Assembly: GCF_030348505.1 (NCBI RefSeq)
Contig: NZ_JAUCFJ010000002.1
Span: 3,352,001 to 3,416,000 of the forward strand
Source of the DNA: Lysinibacillus sp. G4S2
Lineage (GTDB): Bacteria > Bacillota > Bacilli > Bacillales_A > Planococcaceae
Length of the DNA: 64,000 nt
Reading direction: 5' to 3'
In this document: piece by piece, positions 1 to 9,670 of the stretch
Layout: each line of letters opens with the position of its first letter
How positions within the stretch are numbered: position 1 is the first letter of the stretch
Position numbers and translations under genes: made by a program
Notes under the pieces: generated by a model
The model's input: the letters and a program-made list of their open reading frames with translations, nothing else
Databases searched by the model: none
Told to the model about the DNA's origin: nothing

Positions 1-255
1 TTATTGAACAAAAATCGCATAATGTCACCTCTATTTTTCACTATTTCTTACATAGACGTTTTAACTCAATAAAGGTTGTTCGATACACAACCAACCAAAT
101 TTGTTGTGGCAAGCTCAGTGTTAGGTAGGAATTGTAAGCCACCTACTCTATCCAAACTTCTACACGATTCATGTGCTGTACTCGTAGCTTTGGGTTTGTG
201 ATTCAGCATTTCATAAAGAAAAAGTACACCATCGTAAAGTGATGTACTAAGTCAT
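1..255. other. Intergenic edge of window
   Basis: I see no gene here. The only clear structure is the terminator-like hairpin next to the 256-1437 gene, listed separately. Confidence 0.5.
220..251 (-). terminator. Rho-independent terminator of the 256-1437 gene
   Basis: Read on the minus strand, an AGTACAtCA / TGgTGTACT stem with a short loop is followed by TTTTTCTTT. It lies just past the stop of the upstream 393-aa gene. Confidence 0.6.
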
Positions 256-1437
256 TTAGAACGGGAGTTGGGCTTCAATTTGTGCTTCATCTAAAGCTTC
301 AACATGTATACCTATAGATTGTTTTTCATCTTCCGTTAGCAAGTCTAAATGAAAATGAACTTTACCAAAGCCATTCGAATAACTTTTATAGTATTCAATA
401 CACCATTCAGGTAGTATTACTCCAAAGGATTCAATAACTTTAGCAAGAATAAAACTTCTATAACGCTCAAAGAAGCTGTCACTGCGCTCTTTAGGGTTAA
501 TATAATGTTGCTTTACACGTTTCAATAGAATCTCAGCGTATACTTGCTTCGCATCTTCTTTGGACACCTTTACATATTTATTATCTAATATCCGTATCAC
601 ATTTTTCTTATAAACAAGAAGTTCGCAATTCTTCTCCATATACTTCAAAAATGCTCTTTCGTCCTCTTTGAGAAAGCGATTTTCTTTTACTCGGATTTTT
701 TGAAACGCATTTAACGTAAATGAAGTTTCATTTTGATAATTGAAAACCTCAATTTCAGATTCTATAACTGCTTTCATCATAAGATAGCTACTTTCATCTA
801 CTTCATTATTCCCTGTTTTGTCCACAACAAAGTAACGATATGAAAGAATAATTCTATTTGATAGCTCCAATTGCTTCAAAGCACTTGTAAAAACATTACG
901 ATTAGTATCACGAAGGTAGCTTCGAACATATTCTGTAAGAGTATGCGCATATACTGTGCCTTGCTCTCCAAAGATATTCTCTTGAATTATTTTTAGGATA
1001 TGCTTATGTTTAAGTGCATTGGGGTTTATTACCTCACACTCTTTGATAAGACCTGTAGTAGTAATTTCAACTGTATCATCACATATCCAATAGTCAGGCT
1101 CTAATTTAAGAATGGTCTTTAAAATAAGTTCATCGAGAATCCATCTATTTTCTTCTCTAGAAGCCCCATTAAACTTTCTTTTGTCCAAACGTTCAGCTCT
1201 CTCAGTACGCTTTTCGCCTAAGTAAAATCTGCGTTTATTTCCTTTCAATACTTCTCCATCTTCATCAAGTTTTAATTTGCAACTCACATGAATTGTCAGT
1301 AGGTCTTTTATCAAAGCTTCTAGAACACTTGAATTATCAATTCTACCTCTGCGCTCATAGCTTTGTAACCTTTTCTCTGCTCCTTCAATACCTTCGTCAA
1401 TACAGTATTGAATAGCTTCTAGTGTTGTTAATTCCAA
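256..1437 (-). CDS. Hypothetical protein, 393 aa
   Basis: I do not recognise this protein. It is soluble, charged and rich in Lys/Glu, with no signal peptide or membrane segment. The start is a TTG placed about 8 bases after AAAGGAG. Residues about 150-215 look like a small helical, possibly winged-helix segment (Tyr/Leu-rich, ending in a basic stretch), but I cannot assign a family. It sits in the accessory segment behind spo0A together with a tyrosine recombinase, so it may be cargo of an integrated element. That role is inference from location only. Confidence 0.7.
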   Translation of the reverse strand: MELTTLEAIQYCIDEGIEGAEKRLQSYERRGRIDNSSVLEALIKDLLTIHVSCKLKLDEDGEVLKGNKRRFYLGEKRTERAERLDKRKFNGASREENRWILDELILKTILKLEPDYWICDDTVEITTTGLIKECEVINPNALKHKHILKIIQENIFGEQGTVYAHTLTEYVRSYLRDTNRNVFTSALKQLELSNRIILSYRYFVVDKTGNNEVDESSYLMMKAVIESEIEVFNYQNETSFTLNAFQKIRVKENRFLKEDERAFLKYMEKNCELLVYKKNVIRILDNKYVKVSKEDAKQVYAEILLKRVKQHYINPKERSDSFFERYRSFILAKVIESFGVILPEWCIEYYKSYSNGFGKVHFHLDLLTEDEKQSIGIHVEALDEAQIEAQLPF

Positions 1438-1621
1438 TTTAAATTGCTCCTTTTAGCTAATAGTCTTTTTGCGAGATGTTCAACTACTAATAGTCTCTCT
1501 TTTTATATTAGTAATTGATTTGCTCGCTATTTAACTAGGCACAAGAGATTCATTAGAACAACAGAATTTCATATTCTTTTTGCTGTAAGTGCCTAAACTA
1601 TCGCTATGGAGAATTTAAAAT

Positions 1622-2030
1622 TTAACAATCAATATGGAATAATCTTTTAGCCTCTGTCTTAAACGATTCCTCTGAAAATTTCATTAAAATCAAGTTTGCT
1701 AAATCAATATCAGATAATAATTCAAGTTCTTCTTCATTTTTCCCTCAAATGCTCAAAAAAGTTATTGGGACAATTCTTTTTTAAAAACGCACTAATTCAG
1801 CCACAGTAATTGGCTCAGGCTCATTATAGAGCTTCCTTAATTTCTCAACTTCTTCAACATCATAAAACACGAACAAAAACTAGTATAACCTATACTAATT
1901 TTCCCATCAGTAACAATAAACACGAACTTAAACCCGTTATATCGGTCTAAAATTCGTGTATTTGAATCATAAGCTATTTTTCTAAGTTTGTAAACTATTT
2001 TTCCACATTTCTTTTTTAAGAAAATAAAAT
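1622..2030 (-). pseudogene. Decayed hypothetical gene with several frameshifts
   Basis: Minus-strand reading gives coding-like segments that join only if the frame changes. The first contains ILDRYNGFKFVFIVTDGKIS, the next FVFYDVEEVEKLRKLYNEPE, then LKKNCPNNFFEHLREK, and a last one ending in EAKRLFHIDC before a TAA at 1622. At least three frameshifts separate them, so the gene is dead. The family is not recognised; the composition resembles a small soluble protein. It lies between the 393-aa gene and the recombinase, in keeping with a decaying accessory segment. Confidence 0.55.
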
Positions 2031-2745
2031 TTCAAATTTACTATATTAAAGATACTCCCAAAATTCCTTCGCACAACCTCTTCTATTGGTATTAGCATTT
2101 TTATTTGCACCAAGTATCTATTTTGAGTTGACAACTGTTTACGCTCTTCTTATCATGAAGCCCAAGTTGAGGACAACGGCTCGGTGAAAAAGTGCCTGCC
2201 TTGTTCTCAAAAAATCTAAATAGACTTTAAGGAACAAGACAGACACCATTCATACATTTTTTCATGAATCCGTCATTTGAGGAATCCGTATCGTATGCCC
2301 TGTTTAAGCGTGAACTCTCGTTCGGTATATCTACTATCTACTTCTGCCCCCAATAGGTCTCACAAACTGTACAATCGCCTTTTGCTATGCCACTAATCCT
2401 TATCCTACTACATGAGGAACTCAGAAACTTTTGTGATGTGTGATATACCCTGTGTAGCCATAGCCACTCAGACCTTCCACTCCTGACCGATTATGTGCGT
2501 CAACCACATTCACACCCAAAGCAAAACAAGGAACGCTTATAGAGGATGCTAGACGTTTGTGTGCGTTGGGAACGTCATAACCTGTCAAGTTTAGATTGAG
2601 AACGTGTTACTAGGTTTCCACGTTCGACTACCTTAAAGAAGGCACATTTAAATAAGCCTAGACGTTGAAATTTTTTCGAAAAGGCTGTAGAATAGCATTA
2701 CATTGGTGTGTATGCTATCGTTTTTACGGTAGTCATATTCAGTTA
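2031..2745. other. Non-coding or heavily decayed stretch
   Basis: No intact gene is visible. Minus-strand reading of about 2270-2560 gives short coding-like pieces (for example GLSGYGYTGYITHHKSF, then a stop and further fragments), suggesting an eroded gene of unknown, possibly transposon, origin. I cannot name it. Confidence 0.35.
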
Positions 2746-2780
2746 GAAGCCGATAGTGTTACAGCACTGACGGCTTTTTT
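2746..2780 (+). terminator. Terminator-like hairpin
   Basis: An AAGCCG...CGGCTT stem containing an inner GTG/CAC pairing is followed by a T run. A second small hairpin (CTATCGT/ACGGTAG) lies just upstream at about 2714-2732. No plus-strand gene is seen before it, so it could end an unrecognised short transcript. Confidence 0.4.
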
Positions 2781-2880
2781 CTATGCAATCATTTAATATC
2801 GCAACCTCTCACATCGTCACTAGGACAACATGAGAACGCTCTAAGCCTAATGCCTGTTTATACTCGCTTAGTCGAGTTAT

Positions 2881-3084
2881 CTATATCAGTTTTTTGTCCT
2901 GTTCTTCATCTACATCAATTTTGACTGCTTCCACAATCCCAAAGCTTTCCACATCATTTAAGCTTAATATCTGACCATCTTTAGTGGTAATTACCATATT
3001 TGCAACATTCCCCTGTGCTGTTGCAAACTCGTTGAACCCTTCAAAAGTTTGTGGTGCTGAAAAAATAATTTTGTAGTCTATCAT
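2881..3084 (-). CDS. Small hypothetical protein, 67 aa
   Basis: This is a short acidic protein of unknown family, with no signal or membrane segment. The start at 3084 (MIDYKIIFS) is preferred over the ATG at 3099 because GGAG lies about 9 bases before it. It follows the recombinase gene by 39 bases on the same strand, so the two are probably co-transcribed. The function is unknown. Confidence 0.6.
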   Translation of the reverse strand: MIDYKIIFSAPQTFEGFNEFATAQGNVANMVITTKDGQILSLNDVESFGIVEAVKIDVDEEQDKKLI

Positions 3085-3123
3085 TTTCCTATACTCCATT
3101 TGGTTTCATCTTCTTTTCCAACC

Positions 3124-4119
3124 CTAAATGTCTAAATTATTTAGTGGACTGTGCCGTTGATATTTTTTACCTATCTCTTTATCAGTAAAGTCTAAGTAGG
3201 CTTTCATTGTCGTTTCCACACTTGAATGACCTAAAATCCTACTCAACGTTGCAAAATCTCCATTTCCTTCAATGAGATAATATTTTGCAAAGTTATTTCG
3301 TAGTAGATGTGGATGAATAGATAAACCAACACTTAGACCCTTCCTTCTCACTGTGGATTCAAAATTATTTACATCTAACCTTGTTCCTCTGCTTGTGGGA
3401 AATAAGTATGGTGAATCTGAATATCTGTCTCGATGTTGCATCCAACGTCTTAAATCGACTGCCATTTTTTGTCCAAAAAATACATAACGTTCATGTCCAT
3501 TCTTTGTGTTTTTGACAAGAATAGATTTCGTTTTGAAATCAATATCATCAGGCATTAAGGAACAACACTCAGTAGCCCTAAGCCCTGTATCCAAAATTAA
3601 TCTTAATTGAATCCATGTCCTGTACTCATGGAATTTTGTAAGATTGTAAGCCCCTAGCATTAATTTAATTTCCTCAGGGGAAAGCAGTTTTTTCTGCTTA
3701 CGCTTTGGCTTAACCTGTTCTACTGTTTCCATTGGATTTACCGTTATTTCTCGTTCAGTTTTCAAAAAGTTATAGAATACTTTCATATTCCTTGTATAAT
3801 TGGCTATTGTTGTATCTGACATAGGCTTTTGATAGTCTTCCCTACGTTCAGGATAGTTATTGTTTAAAACCTTGTCAGAAGAAGAAACAGTGTACTTTCC
3901 ACGCTCTCTCAAGTATTTGATGTATTGTCGAACATGAGATGATTTCACTTTCCCTGCATCCTCAATTTTGAACTCTTGCACCATGTAATTTCTGAATAGC
4001 GTTAATGTCTGTTCATAACTTTTCATGGTTTTTGGTGAAAGATGTTTAGCGTCACAATGCAACATAAAGGAATCCAACTGTAAATCAAACTCTGTGACAG
4101 ACCTACCTTTTTTACGCAA
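3124..4119 (-). CDS. Tyrosine recombinase / integrase
   Basis: This is a phage-integrase-family site-specific recombinase of about 331 aa. The N-terminal SAM-like core-binding domain covers roughly residues 10-115 and the catalytic domain 150-325. Catalytic residues are visible: Arg in TGLRATE, the HPHLLRNNF box (His-x-x-Arg), GHSSVETT and the nucleophile Tyr in KAYLDF. The family cuts and rejoins DNA through a covalent phosphotyrosine. A TTG start at 4119 fits GGAGGTG about 10 bases upstream; a GTG at 4128 overlaps that site. It lies immediately downstream of spo0A and may belong to an integrated element. Confidence 0.85.
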   Translation of the reverse strand: MRKKGRSVTEFDLQLDSFMLHCDAKHLSPKTMKSYEQTLTLFRNYMVQEFKIEDAGKVKSSHVRQYIKYLRERGKYTVSSSDKVLNNNYPERREDYQKPMSDTTIANYTRNMKVFYNFLKTEREITVNPMETVEQVKPKRKQKKLLSPEEIKLMLGAYNLTKFHEYRTWIQLRLILDTGLRATECCSLMPDDIDFKTKSILVKNTKNGHERYVFFGQKMAVDLRRWMQHRDRYSDSPYLFPTSRGTRLDVNNFESTVRRKGLSVGLSIHPHLLRNNFAKYYLIEGNGDFATLSRILGHSSVETTMKAYLDFTDKEIGKKYQRHSPLNNLDI

Positions 4120-4287
4120 AAAAAACACACCTCCATCATTTGAATTTTTGTAAACTCAATAAATGAATGTGCGTTAACATTTACCCGCCTATATTTAGTT
4201 ATTTAAAGGTTCAAAAAGTGATTCATTGGTAAATAAATCTATAAATATATCAACTATAAGTCCTGTAATCCCTTGTGGCTCTAACGT

Positions 4288-5079
4288 TTAACTAGCCATC
4301 ATGTCGATGCGAATCTTGTCCGCAATCATGGCGATAAATTCACTATTTGTCGGCTTCGACTTTAAATGATGTACTGTATAACCAAACATCGACGAAATCG
4401 ATTCATAATTGCCACGATTCCATGCGACCTCAATGGCATGACGAATCGCGCGTTCAACTCGTGATGGAGTTGTATTGAATTTTTTAGCGATTTCTGGATA
4501 TAAAATTTTCGTCACAGAGCCTAATAACTCGATATCTTCGAAGACCATCTGAATAGCCTCTCTTAGATAAGAGTATCCTTTAATATGTGCAGGAACGCCG
4601 ATTTCCTTAATAATGGCTGTGATCGTACTATCTAATTGATGTTGATTTAATTTTTGAGGTGCTGCCGGTTGTAAAACACTTGTCTTTTTAGGCAGTGTTG
4701 CCTTCTGTCCTGCGCAGTTTAAAATCTTTTGAACCAATTGATCAAATTCAAATGGCTTAAGCATAAAATAGGACGCACCTAAATCTACTGCCTGTTTCAT
4801 GACGTCTTCTTGACCAAAAGCAGTTAACATTATCACTTGAATGGATGACATTTGCTCATTTTGATACATCGACTCTAAAACAGCTAACCCATCAAGATGC
4901 GGCATAATTATATCTAGAAGTAAAATATCTGGCGTAAATTCCTCCAGCATTTGTAAACAAACTTTCCCATTTGAAGCAGTTGCAATTATTTCAATTTCAG
5001 GATGCCCTTGAAAATACTGCTCCATCGTTTTTAATAGCTCACGATTATCATCAGCAATCGCTACTTTTACCTTTGTCAT
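4288..5079 (-). CDS. spo0A: Sporulation master response regulator Spo0A
   Basis: Spo0A is the DNA-binding response regulator that commits the cell to endospore formation after phosphorelay phosphorylation. The receiver domain spans residues 1-120, with the acidic pocket (ADD near the N-terminus), the phospho-accepting Asp in [12 protein letters not shown] and Lys in MLKPFEF. A linker leads to the C-terminal effector domain (about 145-263) with the recognition helix [17 protein letters not shown]. The length, 263 aa, is typical. It lies downstream of spoIVB on the same strand, the standard arrangement. An AGGAGG site precedes the ATG. 0A-box-like sites lie upstream. Confidence 0.98.
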   Translation of the reverse strand: MTKVKVAIADDNRELLKTMEQYFQGHPEIEIIATASNGKVCLQMLEEFTPDILLLDIIMPHLDGLAVLESMYQNEQMSSIQVIMLTAFGQEDVMKQAVDLGASYFMLKPFEFDQLVQKILNCAGQKATLPKKTSVLQPAAPQKLNQHQLDSTITAIIKEIGVPAHIKGYSYLREAIQMVFEDIELLGSVTKILYPEIAKKFNTTPSRVERAIRHAIEVAWNRGNYESISSMFGYTVHHLKSKPTNSEFIAMIADKIRIDMMAS

Positions 5080-5162
5080 TTCAATTCCTCCTTCTGAACT
5101 ATGCTTTGAATCCCCAAAGCGTTACACTACCCCTTATGCGTTTTTTAGCACACTGTGGAATT

Positions 5163-5240
5163 TTCGACATTTTTGTTTCAAAAACCTTTTCTATTTCCAA
5201 AAATGAGTATGTAGTCCGATACTTTCTTTTTTTATCGACA
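5163..5240 (-). promoter_or_regulatory. Candidate 0A boxes upstream of spo0A
   Basis: On the minus strand, TGTCGAA (5163-5169) matches the Spo0A-binding core exactly, and TGTCGAT (5234-5240) differs by one base. They lie about 84-160 bases before the spo0A start. Autoregulation of spo0A through such boxes is known in B. subtilis; binding here is inferred. Confidence 0.45.
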
Positions 5241-5465
5241 ATTTATGATAAATTACCAGCAGATTATCAAAATGCTTATACTAATTATTTTAGTGAAAAA
5301 ATTGAGATATAACTACAGTTTTCTTAAAGAATCGCTAATCCCTTCATAAATAAACGAAATACTTGGAGAAAGAGCAAGATAATCTATTTTCTCACCACCT
5401 TCAGAGATGGGCTTCTGCTGAGGCTGACGCTCCAAAAACCGTTTGAGGATAAATAGCACTTCCAT

Positions 5466-5503
5466 GAAAGAATGGAGCCACCATAAGGTAGCTCCATTCT
5501 TTC
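5466..5503 (-). terminator. Hairpin terminator of spoIVB
   Basis: A 13-bp perfect stem (GAAAGAATGGAGC / GCTCCATTCTTTC) overlaps the spoIVB stop codon. The T run is poor on the minus side, so it may be a weak or bidirectional terminator. Confidence 0.55.
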
Positions 5504-6452
5504 ATGATGATGATTTTTTTAACATTTCCGCTACTGTTATGGCTGCTCCTTTTTTAGGCTCCTCCACAAACATATGTGTAACTGCACCTACAAAACGACC
5601 GTCTTGAATGATAGGACTGCCACTCATTCCCTGCAAAATACCACCTGTTTTTTTAATGAGCTTTTCGTCAGATACTATGAATTCAAGGCGTTCATTTTCG
5701 ACCTTTGTAATTTCAATCGAAAAAGTTTCCACCTTGCTGCCCTCTATCGCAGTGTAGATTTCAGCTTTTCCTGTTTTTATATCCTTTTCATGCATAATTT
5801 CAATTGCTTTAGGTAATCTTTGTTGATAACCCTCTTCCCAACGACCGAAAATTCCATAAACTGTATTTTTATCTATACTCCCTAATCGTTCCTGATGTTT
5901 TTCAATGGAGGATATTTTATAGCCCGGTTGGCCAGGTATGCTTTTACGAATTTGTTGAATCGAAGCTAGAAAAATGGAGCCAGCATGGAAAACAGGGGCT
6001 TCTTGTAAGGTAGAATCAACGATTTGATGGCCTAATGCACCGTAATTTTTTGTCTCTGGATCAATGTATGTCAATGTTCCTACTCCATCTGTTTCATCTT
6101 TTAAAAATGAAATAACATGTTCAGCTTCTTGCTCCTGTAACTCCAGCGTTATTTCTTTTCCTTCACTTTTTATCGTCCATTTCTGTTGTTCCTGCTTAGC
6201 AATAGCTTTTTTGGCATCCGCAAGCGTTTTTACAGAAATATCATTTATTTTTTCAATAACAGCGCCTCCTTTCATCCATTGATTGGAAGCTAATAGCACA
6301 TCATGCGCTACGAAAACATGTGATAACTGAAGTTGAATTCCTATTGCTTCGCCCATCGGAATAAGCTTTTTTGCGGCAAAAGCCTTTACGGGCATAAACA
6401 ATAAAACGATGAGCATAGGCAAAATGACAAATTGACGCCAACGACGATACAT
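5502..6452 (-). CDS. spoIVB: SpoIVB serine peptidase
   Basis: SpoIVB is the forespore-secreted S55 peptidase that triggers pro-sigma-K processing by cleaving SpoIVFA. I place the start at 6452 (MYRRWRQF, 316 aa) because GGAGGTG lies 4-11 bases upstream; the open frame runs 40 codons further without a ribosome site. An N-terminal membrane/signal segment (about residues 7-27, ending VKAFAA) is followed by a PDZ-like region (about 30-110) and the peptidase domain. The catalytic Ser lies in GILQGMSGSPIIQDG and a candidate His in YGALGHQI. It sits between recN and spo0A as in other spore formers. Confidence 0.93.
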   Translation of the reverse strand: MYRRWRQFVILPMLIVLLFMPVKAFAAKKLIPMGEAIGIQLQLSHVFVAHDVLLASNQWMKGGAVIEKINDISVKTLADAKKAIAKQEQQKWTIKSEGKEITLELQEQEAEHVISFLKDETDGVGTLTYIDPETKNYGALGHQIVDSTLQEAPVFHAGSIFLASIQQIRKSIPGQPGYKISSIEKHQERLGSIDKNTVYGIFGRWEEGYQQRLPKAIEIMHEKDIKTGKAEIYTAIEGSKVETFSIEITKVENERLEFIVSDEKLIKKTGGILQGMSGSPIIQDGRFVGAVTHMFVEEPKKGAAITVAEMLKKSSS

Positions 6453-6481
6453 ACGACACCTCCTTTTTATTTTTGTCTTTT

Positions 6482-6511
6482 TACTATGTGTTGTTGTGGC
6501 ATTCTTATAAG
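6482..6511 (-). promoter_or_regulatory. Candidate sigma-G-type promoter of spoIVB
   Basis: On the minus strand, CTTATA is followed after 17 bases by CATAGTA, close to the forespore sigma consensus (-10 CATANTA). It lies about 30 bases upstream of the chosen spoIVB start, and B. subtilis spoIVB is forespore-expressed. The -35 match is only partial. Confidence 0.4.
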
Positions 6512-6532
6512 CGGTAAATATTTGTGCAAAAA

Positions 6533-6571
6533 GAAAAAAACCAAAAACAACGGAGCTGTTTCTGGTTTTCA
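6533..6571 (-). terminator. Terminator of recN
   Basis: Minus-strand AAAACCAgAAACA / TTGTTTtTGGTTTT stem followed by a T run, just past the recN stop and before the spoIVB promoter. Confidence 0.65.
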
Positions 6572-6574
6572 TCG

Positions 6575-8266
6575 CTATCTCATTTGTTTTTTTCGTTCAT
6601 TCGCCATTTTTAAGAGCTCTGTAGCATGCTGCAATGTTAAATCTGTAATTTCTGCTCCTGACATCATGCGACTCACTTCTTCAATACGAGCATTTGTATC
6701 AATTTCCAGCAATGACGTAAATGTTCGATCATGCTCGACTTCTTTTTTAATAAAATAATGATGATCGGCCATTGCAGCCACTTGTGGTAAATGCGAAATA
6801 CACAAAACTTGAGAGTTAATGGATATAGCTGCAATTTTTTCTGCGATTGCTTGCGCTACACGACCGCTTACACCTGTATCCACCTCATCAAAAATAATAG
6901 ATGTTATGCCATTAGAGGAAGAGAAAATTGTCTTTAGTGCAAGCATCATACGCGATAATTCTCCACCAGAGGCAATTTTCGGTAAAGATTTTGGTGGCTC
7001 CCCTACATTCGTAGAAATATAGAAAATTACTTGGTCTTTACCATTCGCATCAAAATAAGGCAATTCATCAAAATTAACAATAAATTTTGCTTTTTCCATA
7101 TGTAATTCACGTAGTTCAGCCATAATAGCCTCACTTAAATTATGTGCAGCAGCTTTTCGTACAGTCGAAAGTTCTGCAGCAAGCTCATTTAGTACAGCTT
7201 CCATTTTCAGTACTTTTTGCTCTTTTACTTGCAAAATTTCATCGCGATTTAAGAGCTCATTTAGCTCTGTTTTAATTTTATCGTAATACGCTAATATCTC
7301 TTCGATTGTTGAGCCATATTTGCGCTTCAAATTTTGTAATAAGGCTAAACGTTGCTCCACCTCATTTAAACGAGCAGGATCAAATTCTAATTCGTCTAAC
7401 ACATTTTTGATCTGGTAAGCTGCATCCTGTAACGCATAAAATGCAGTGGTGACAGATTCTGAAGCCTCTTTAAATTGCTCGTCAACGGTCGCAGCATCCT
7501 CTAAGGCACCCATTGCATTGCCAATCCAGTCAAGGCCTTTTGATTCACCTTGAATAGCTTCATATGCTGCACTGGAACGTTCGAAAATCTTATTAAAATT
7601 CATAAGACGGCGACGTTCATCAAGAAGCTCATCTTCCTCGCCAAGCTTTAATTTGGCATCTTCTAGCTCTTTCATTTGGAATTGGTACAAATCAATACGC
7701 TGCGCCATTAACTGTTCATCAATCGAAATCGAAGCTAATTCTTTTTTAAGCGAACGATATTCATCATACTGGGAACTGTACAAATCTTGAATTGATGTAA
7801 GTTGTTCCTCAGCAAAGTGGTCAAGCAGATGGATATGCTGTTTCTCATCCATAAGTTCTTGATTTTCATGCTGTCCATGAATATCAATGAGGCTTGCCCC
7901 AATATCACGAAGTACAGACAATGGCACAAGTTTACCGTTTACTCGACAAATACTTTTTCCAGAATCATTTAAATCACGACGTAAAATAATGGTATCTTCT
8001 TCAATTTCAATGCCTGCCTCTTCAAGTTTCTTATGAACAGGATGCCCAGAACTTGAAATTTGAAATAAACCACCTAATTCAGCCTTTTTAGCTCCATGAC
8101 GAATAAATTCAGAATTCCCTCGGCCGCCAGCAAGTAAATGCACTGCATCAATAATAATTGATTTTCCTGCACCTGTTTCACCTGTTAAAACAGTTAAACC
8201 ACCTGAAAAGCTAACTGTCAAATCCTCAATGATGGCAAAGTTTCGAATACTAAGCTCTCTTAACAC
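6575..8266 (-). CDS. recN: DNA repair protein RecN
   Basis: RecN is an SMC-like ATPase recruited to double-strand breaks. The N-terminal Walker A is GETGAGKS (about residues 30-37), a long coiled coil spans about 150-370 with the family's usual hinge-like Gly/Asp segment, and the C-terminal half carries the ABC signature SGGELSRMM, Walker B SIIFDEVDTGVSG and a His switch in CISHLPQVA. The length of 563 aa is slightly short of the B. subtilis protein. The start is a GTG about 7 bases after GAGGTG. It follows argR with a 35-base gap, the conserved argR-recN pairing. Confidence 0.97.
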   Translation of the reverse strand: MLRELSIRNFAIIEDLTVSFSGGLTVLTGETGAGKSIIIDAVHLLAGGRGNSEFIRHGAKKAELGGLFQISSSGHPVHKKLEEAGIEIEEDTIILRRDLNDSGKSICRVNGKLVPLSVLRDIGASLIDIHGQHENQELMDEKQHIHLLDHFAEEQLTSIQDLYSSQYDEYRSLKKELASISIDEQLMAQRIDLYQFQMKELEDAKLKLGEEDELLDERRRLMNFNKIFERSSAAYEAIQGESKGLDWIGNAMGALEDAATVDEQFKEASESVTTAFYALQDAAYQIKNVLDELEFDPARLNEVEQRLALLQNLKRKYGSTIEEILAYYDKIKTELNELLNRDEILQVKEQKVLKMEAVLNELAAELSTVRKAAAHNLSEAIMAELRELHMEKAKFIVNFDELPYFDANGKDQVIFYISTNVGEPPKSLPKIASGGELSRMMLALKTIFSSSNGITSIIFDEVDTGVSGRVAQAIAEKIAAISINSQVLCISHLPQVAAMADHHYFIKKEVEHDRTFTSLLEIDTNARIEEVSRMMSGAEITDLTLQHATELLKMANERKKQMR

Positions 8267-8301
8267 AAAATGTCACCTCTGTATCAAATTACATTGCTAT
8301 T

Positions 8302-8760
8302 TTATAGCATTTCTAATAAGCGATTTTTTGTATTTTCACGCTCATTTTCGTCTCGACAAATAATTAAAATTGTATCGTCTCCAGAAATAGTTCCTAATAT
8401 TTCAGGCCAATCTAAATGGTCAAGCAGTGATGCAATAGCATTGGCATTACCAGGAAGAGCCTTCATTACTAAAAAGTGAGATGCACCATCAATGCTGACA
8501 AAAGCATCAGCCAACGCACGATGTAATTTTTGTACAGGATTGAAACGTTGATCTGCCGGTAAACTATATTTATAGCGTCCATCTTGTAATGGCACTTTCA
8601 CAAGATGAAGTTCTTTTATATCTCGCGATACTGTTGCTTGTGTCACATTATAGCCTGCATCTTTTAAAAAATCGACTAAATCATCTTGTGTTTCAATTTC
8701 ATGATTGGCAATAATATCCCGAATTCGTATATGTCTTTGTCCTTTATTCATGTTGGTCAC
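8302..8760 (-). CDS. argR: Arginine repressor ArgR/AhrC
   Basis: This is the arginine-responsive regulator that represses arginine synthesis and activates catabolism as a hexamer. The N-terminal winged helix (about residues 5-70) includes [18 protein letters not shown]. The C-terminal oligomerisation and arginine-binding domain has [13 protein letters not shown] and the acidic pair in [14 protein letters not shown]. The length (152 aa) is typical. GAGGTG lies about 6 bases before the ATG. Its place between tlyA and recN is conserved in Bacillales. Confidence 0.96.
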   Translation of the reverse strand: MTNMNKGQRHIRIRDIIANHEIETQDDLVDFLKDAGYNVTQATVSRDIKELHLVKVPLQDGRYKYSLPADQRFNPVQKLHRALADAFVSIDGASHFLVMKALPGNANAIASLLDHLDWPEILGTISGDDTILIICRDENERENTKNRLLEML

Positions 8761-8821
8761 CTCTTATAAATAGTTAGTTATTTGTATATTTACACTACCA
8801 TTTTAAACAGAAAAGCACAAG

Positions 8822-8856
8822 AAAAAACACGGCTCTGTAGACGAGCACGTGTTATT
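8822..8856 (-). terminator. Terminator after tlyA
   Basis: Minus-strand AACACgtGCTC / GAGCcGTGTT hairpin followed by TTTTTTC; it begins at the tlyA stop codon. Confidence 0.65.
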
Positions 8857-9670
8857 TTAGTGCACTATGCGCTTCTTCAACGAGTGCATTAAAAGCTGTA
8901 TATGCAGGAATTTCTTCATGATCAAGAGGATTCACTAAATGGAATAAAAATTCAATATTCCCCTCGCCTCCTGTAATTGGAGAAAACGAAGCATCCTTCA
9001 CGACAAAGCCAACCCCTGTCGCCATTGCAGCTGTCTTTTCTAAAACTTCTAAATGTACTTTTTTATCGCGAACAATGCCTTTTTTACCGACATTCTCTTT
9101 CCCAGCTTCAAACTGAGGCTTCACTAGTGCCATTACATTGCCACCTGGCATTAACAGTGTTTTTAAGACAGGTAAAATAAGCGATAATGAAATAAAGCTG
9201 ACATCAATTGTTGCAAAGTCTGGTAAGCCCTCTGTTAAATCTGCCGCTACTGTATAACGGAAATTTGTTTTTTCCATGACAGTTACACGATCATCAGAGC
9301 GAATTTTCCAAGCTAGTTGGTTGGAGCCAACATCTAATGCATAGCAATGTCTTGCGCCATGCTGTAAGGCGCAGTCTGTAAAACCGCCTGTAGAGGAGCC
9401 GATATCAAGCATCAGCTTCCCTTCTACAGACATATCAAAAATTTGTAGTGCTTTTTCTAGCTTTAAGCCACCACGACTAACATATTTTATATCAGAGCCT
9501 TTTACTTGCAGTGGTGCATCTATTGCTATTTTCTCCCCCGCCTTATCGATGCGAGTTTCATTAGAAAATACAAGCCCTGCCATAATAGAGCGCTTTGCTT
9601 TTTCACGCGTTTCACATAGCCCACGCTCTACAAGTAAAATGTCTACACGTTCTTTTGGATGTTTTGTCAT
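8852..9670 (-). CDS. tlyA: TlyA family rRNA 2'-O-methyltransferase
   Basis: TlyA/YqxC proteins combine an N-terminal S4 RNA-binding domain (about residues 5-65) with an FtsJ/RrmJ-like methyltransferase. Visible motifs are the SAM-binding MLDIGSSTGGFTDCALQ, the acidic YALDVGSNQL, and a catalytic-type Lys in MALVKPQFEAGKENVGKKG. The family methylates ribose in rRNA; the older name is hemolysin A. The ATG shares one base with the dxs stop (TAATG), indicating translational coupling with dxs. The length of 272 aa is normal. Confidence 0.93.
   Translation of the reverse strand: MTKHPKERVDILLVERGLCETREKAKRSIMAGLVFSNETRIDKAGEKIAIDAPLQVKGSDIKYVSRGGLKLEKALQIFDMSVEGKLMLDIGSSTGGFTDCALQHGARHCYALDVGSNQLAWKIRSDDRVTVMEKTNFRYTVAADLTEGLPDFATIDVSFISLSLILPVLKTLLMPGGNVMALVKPQFEAGKENVGKKGIVRDKKVHLEVLEKTAAMATGVGFVVKDASFSPITGGEGNIEFLFHLVNPLDHEEIPAYTAFNALVEEAHSALK

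Noticed and set aside
4971-5312. Plus-strand 113-codon frame overlapping the spo0A start
   Set aside because: It runs antisense through spo0A and its promoter region, with no ribosome site and no recognisable product.
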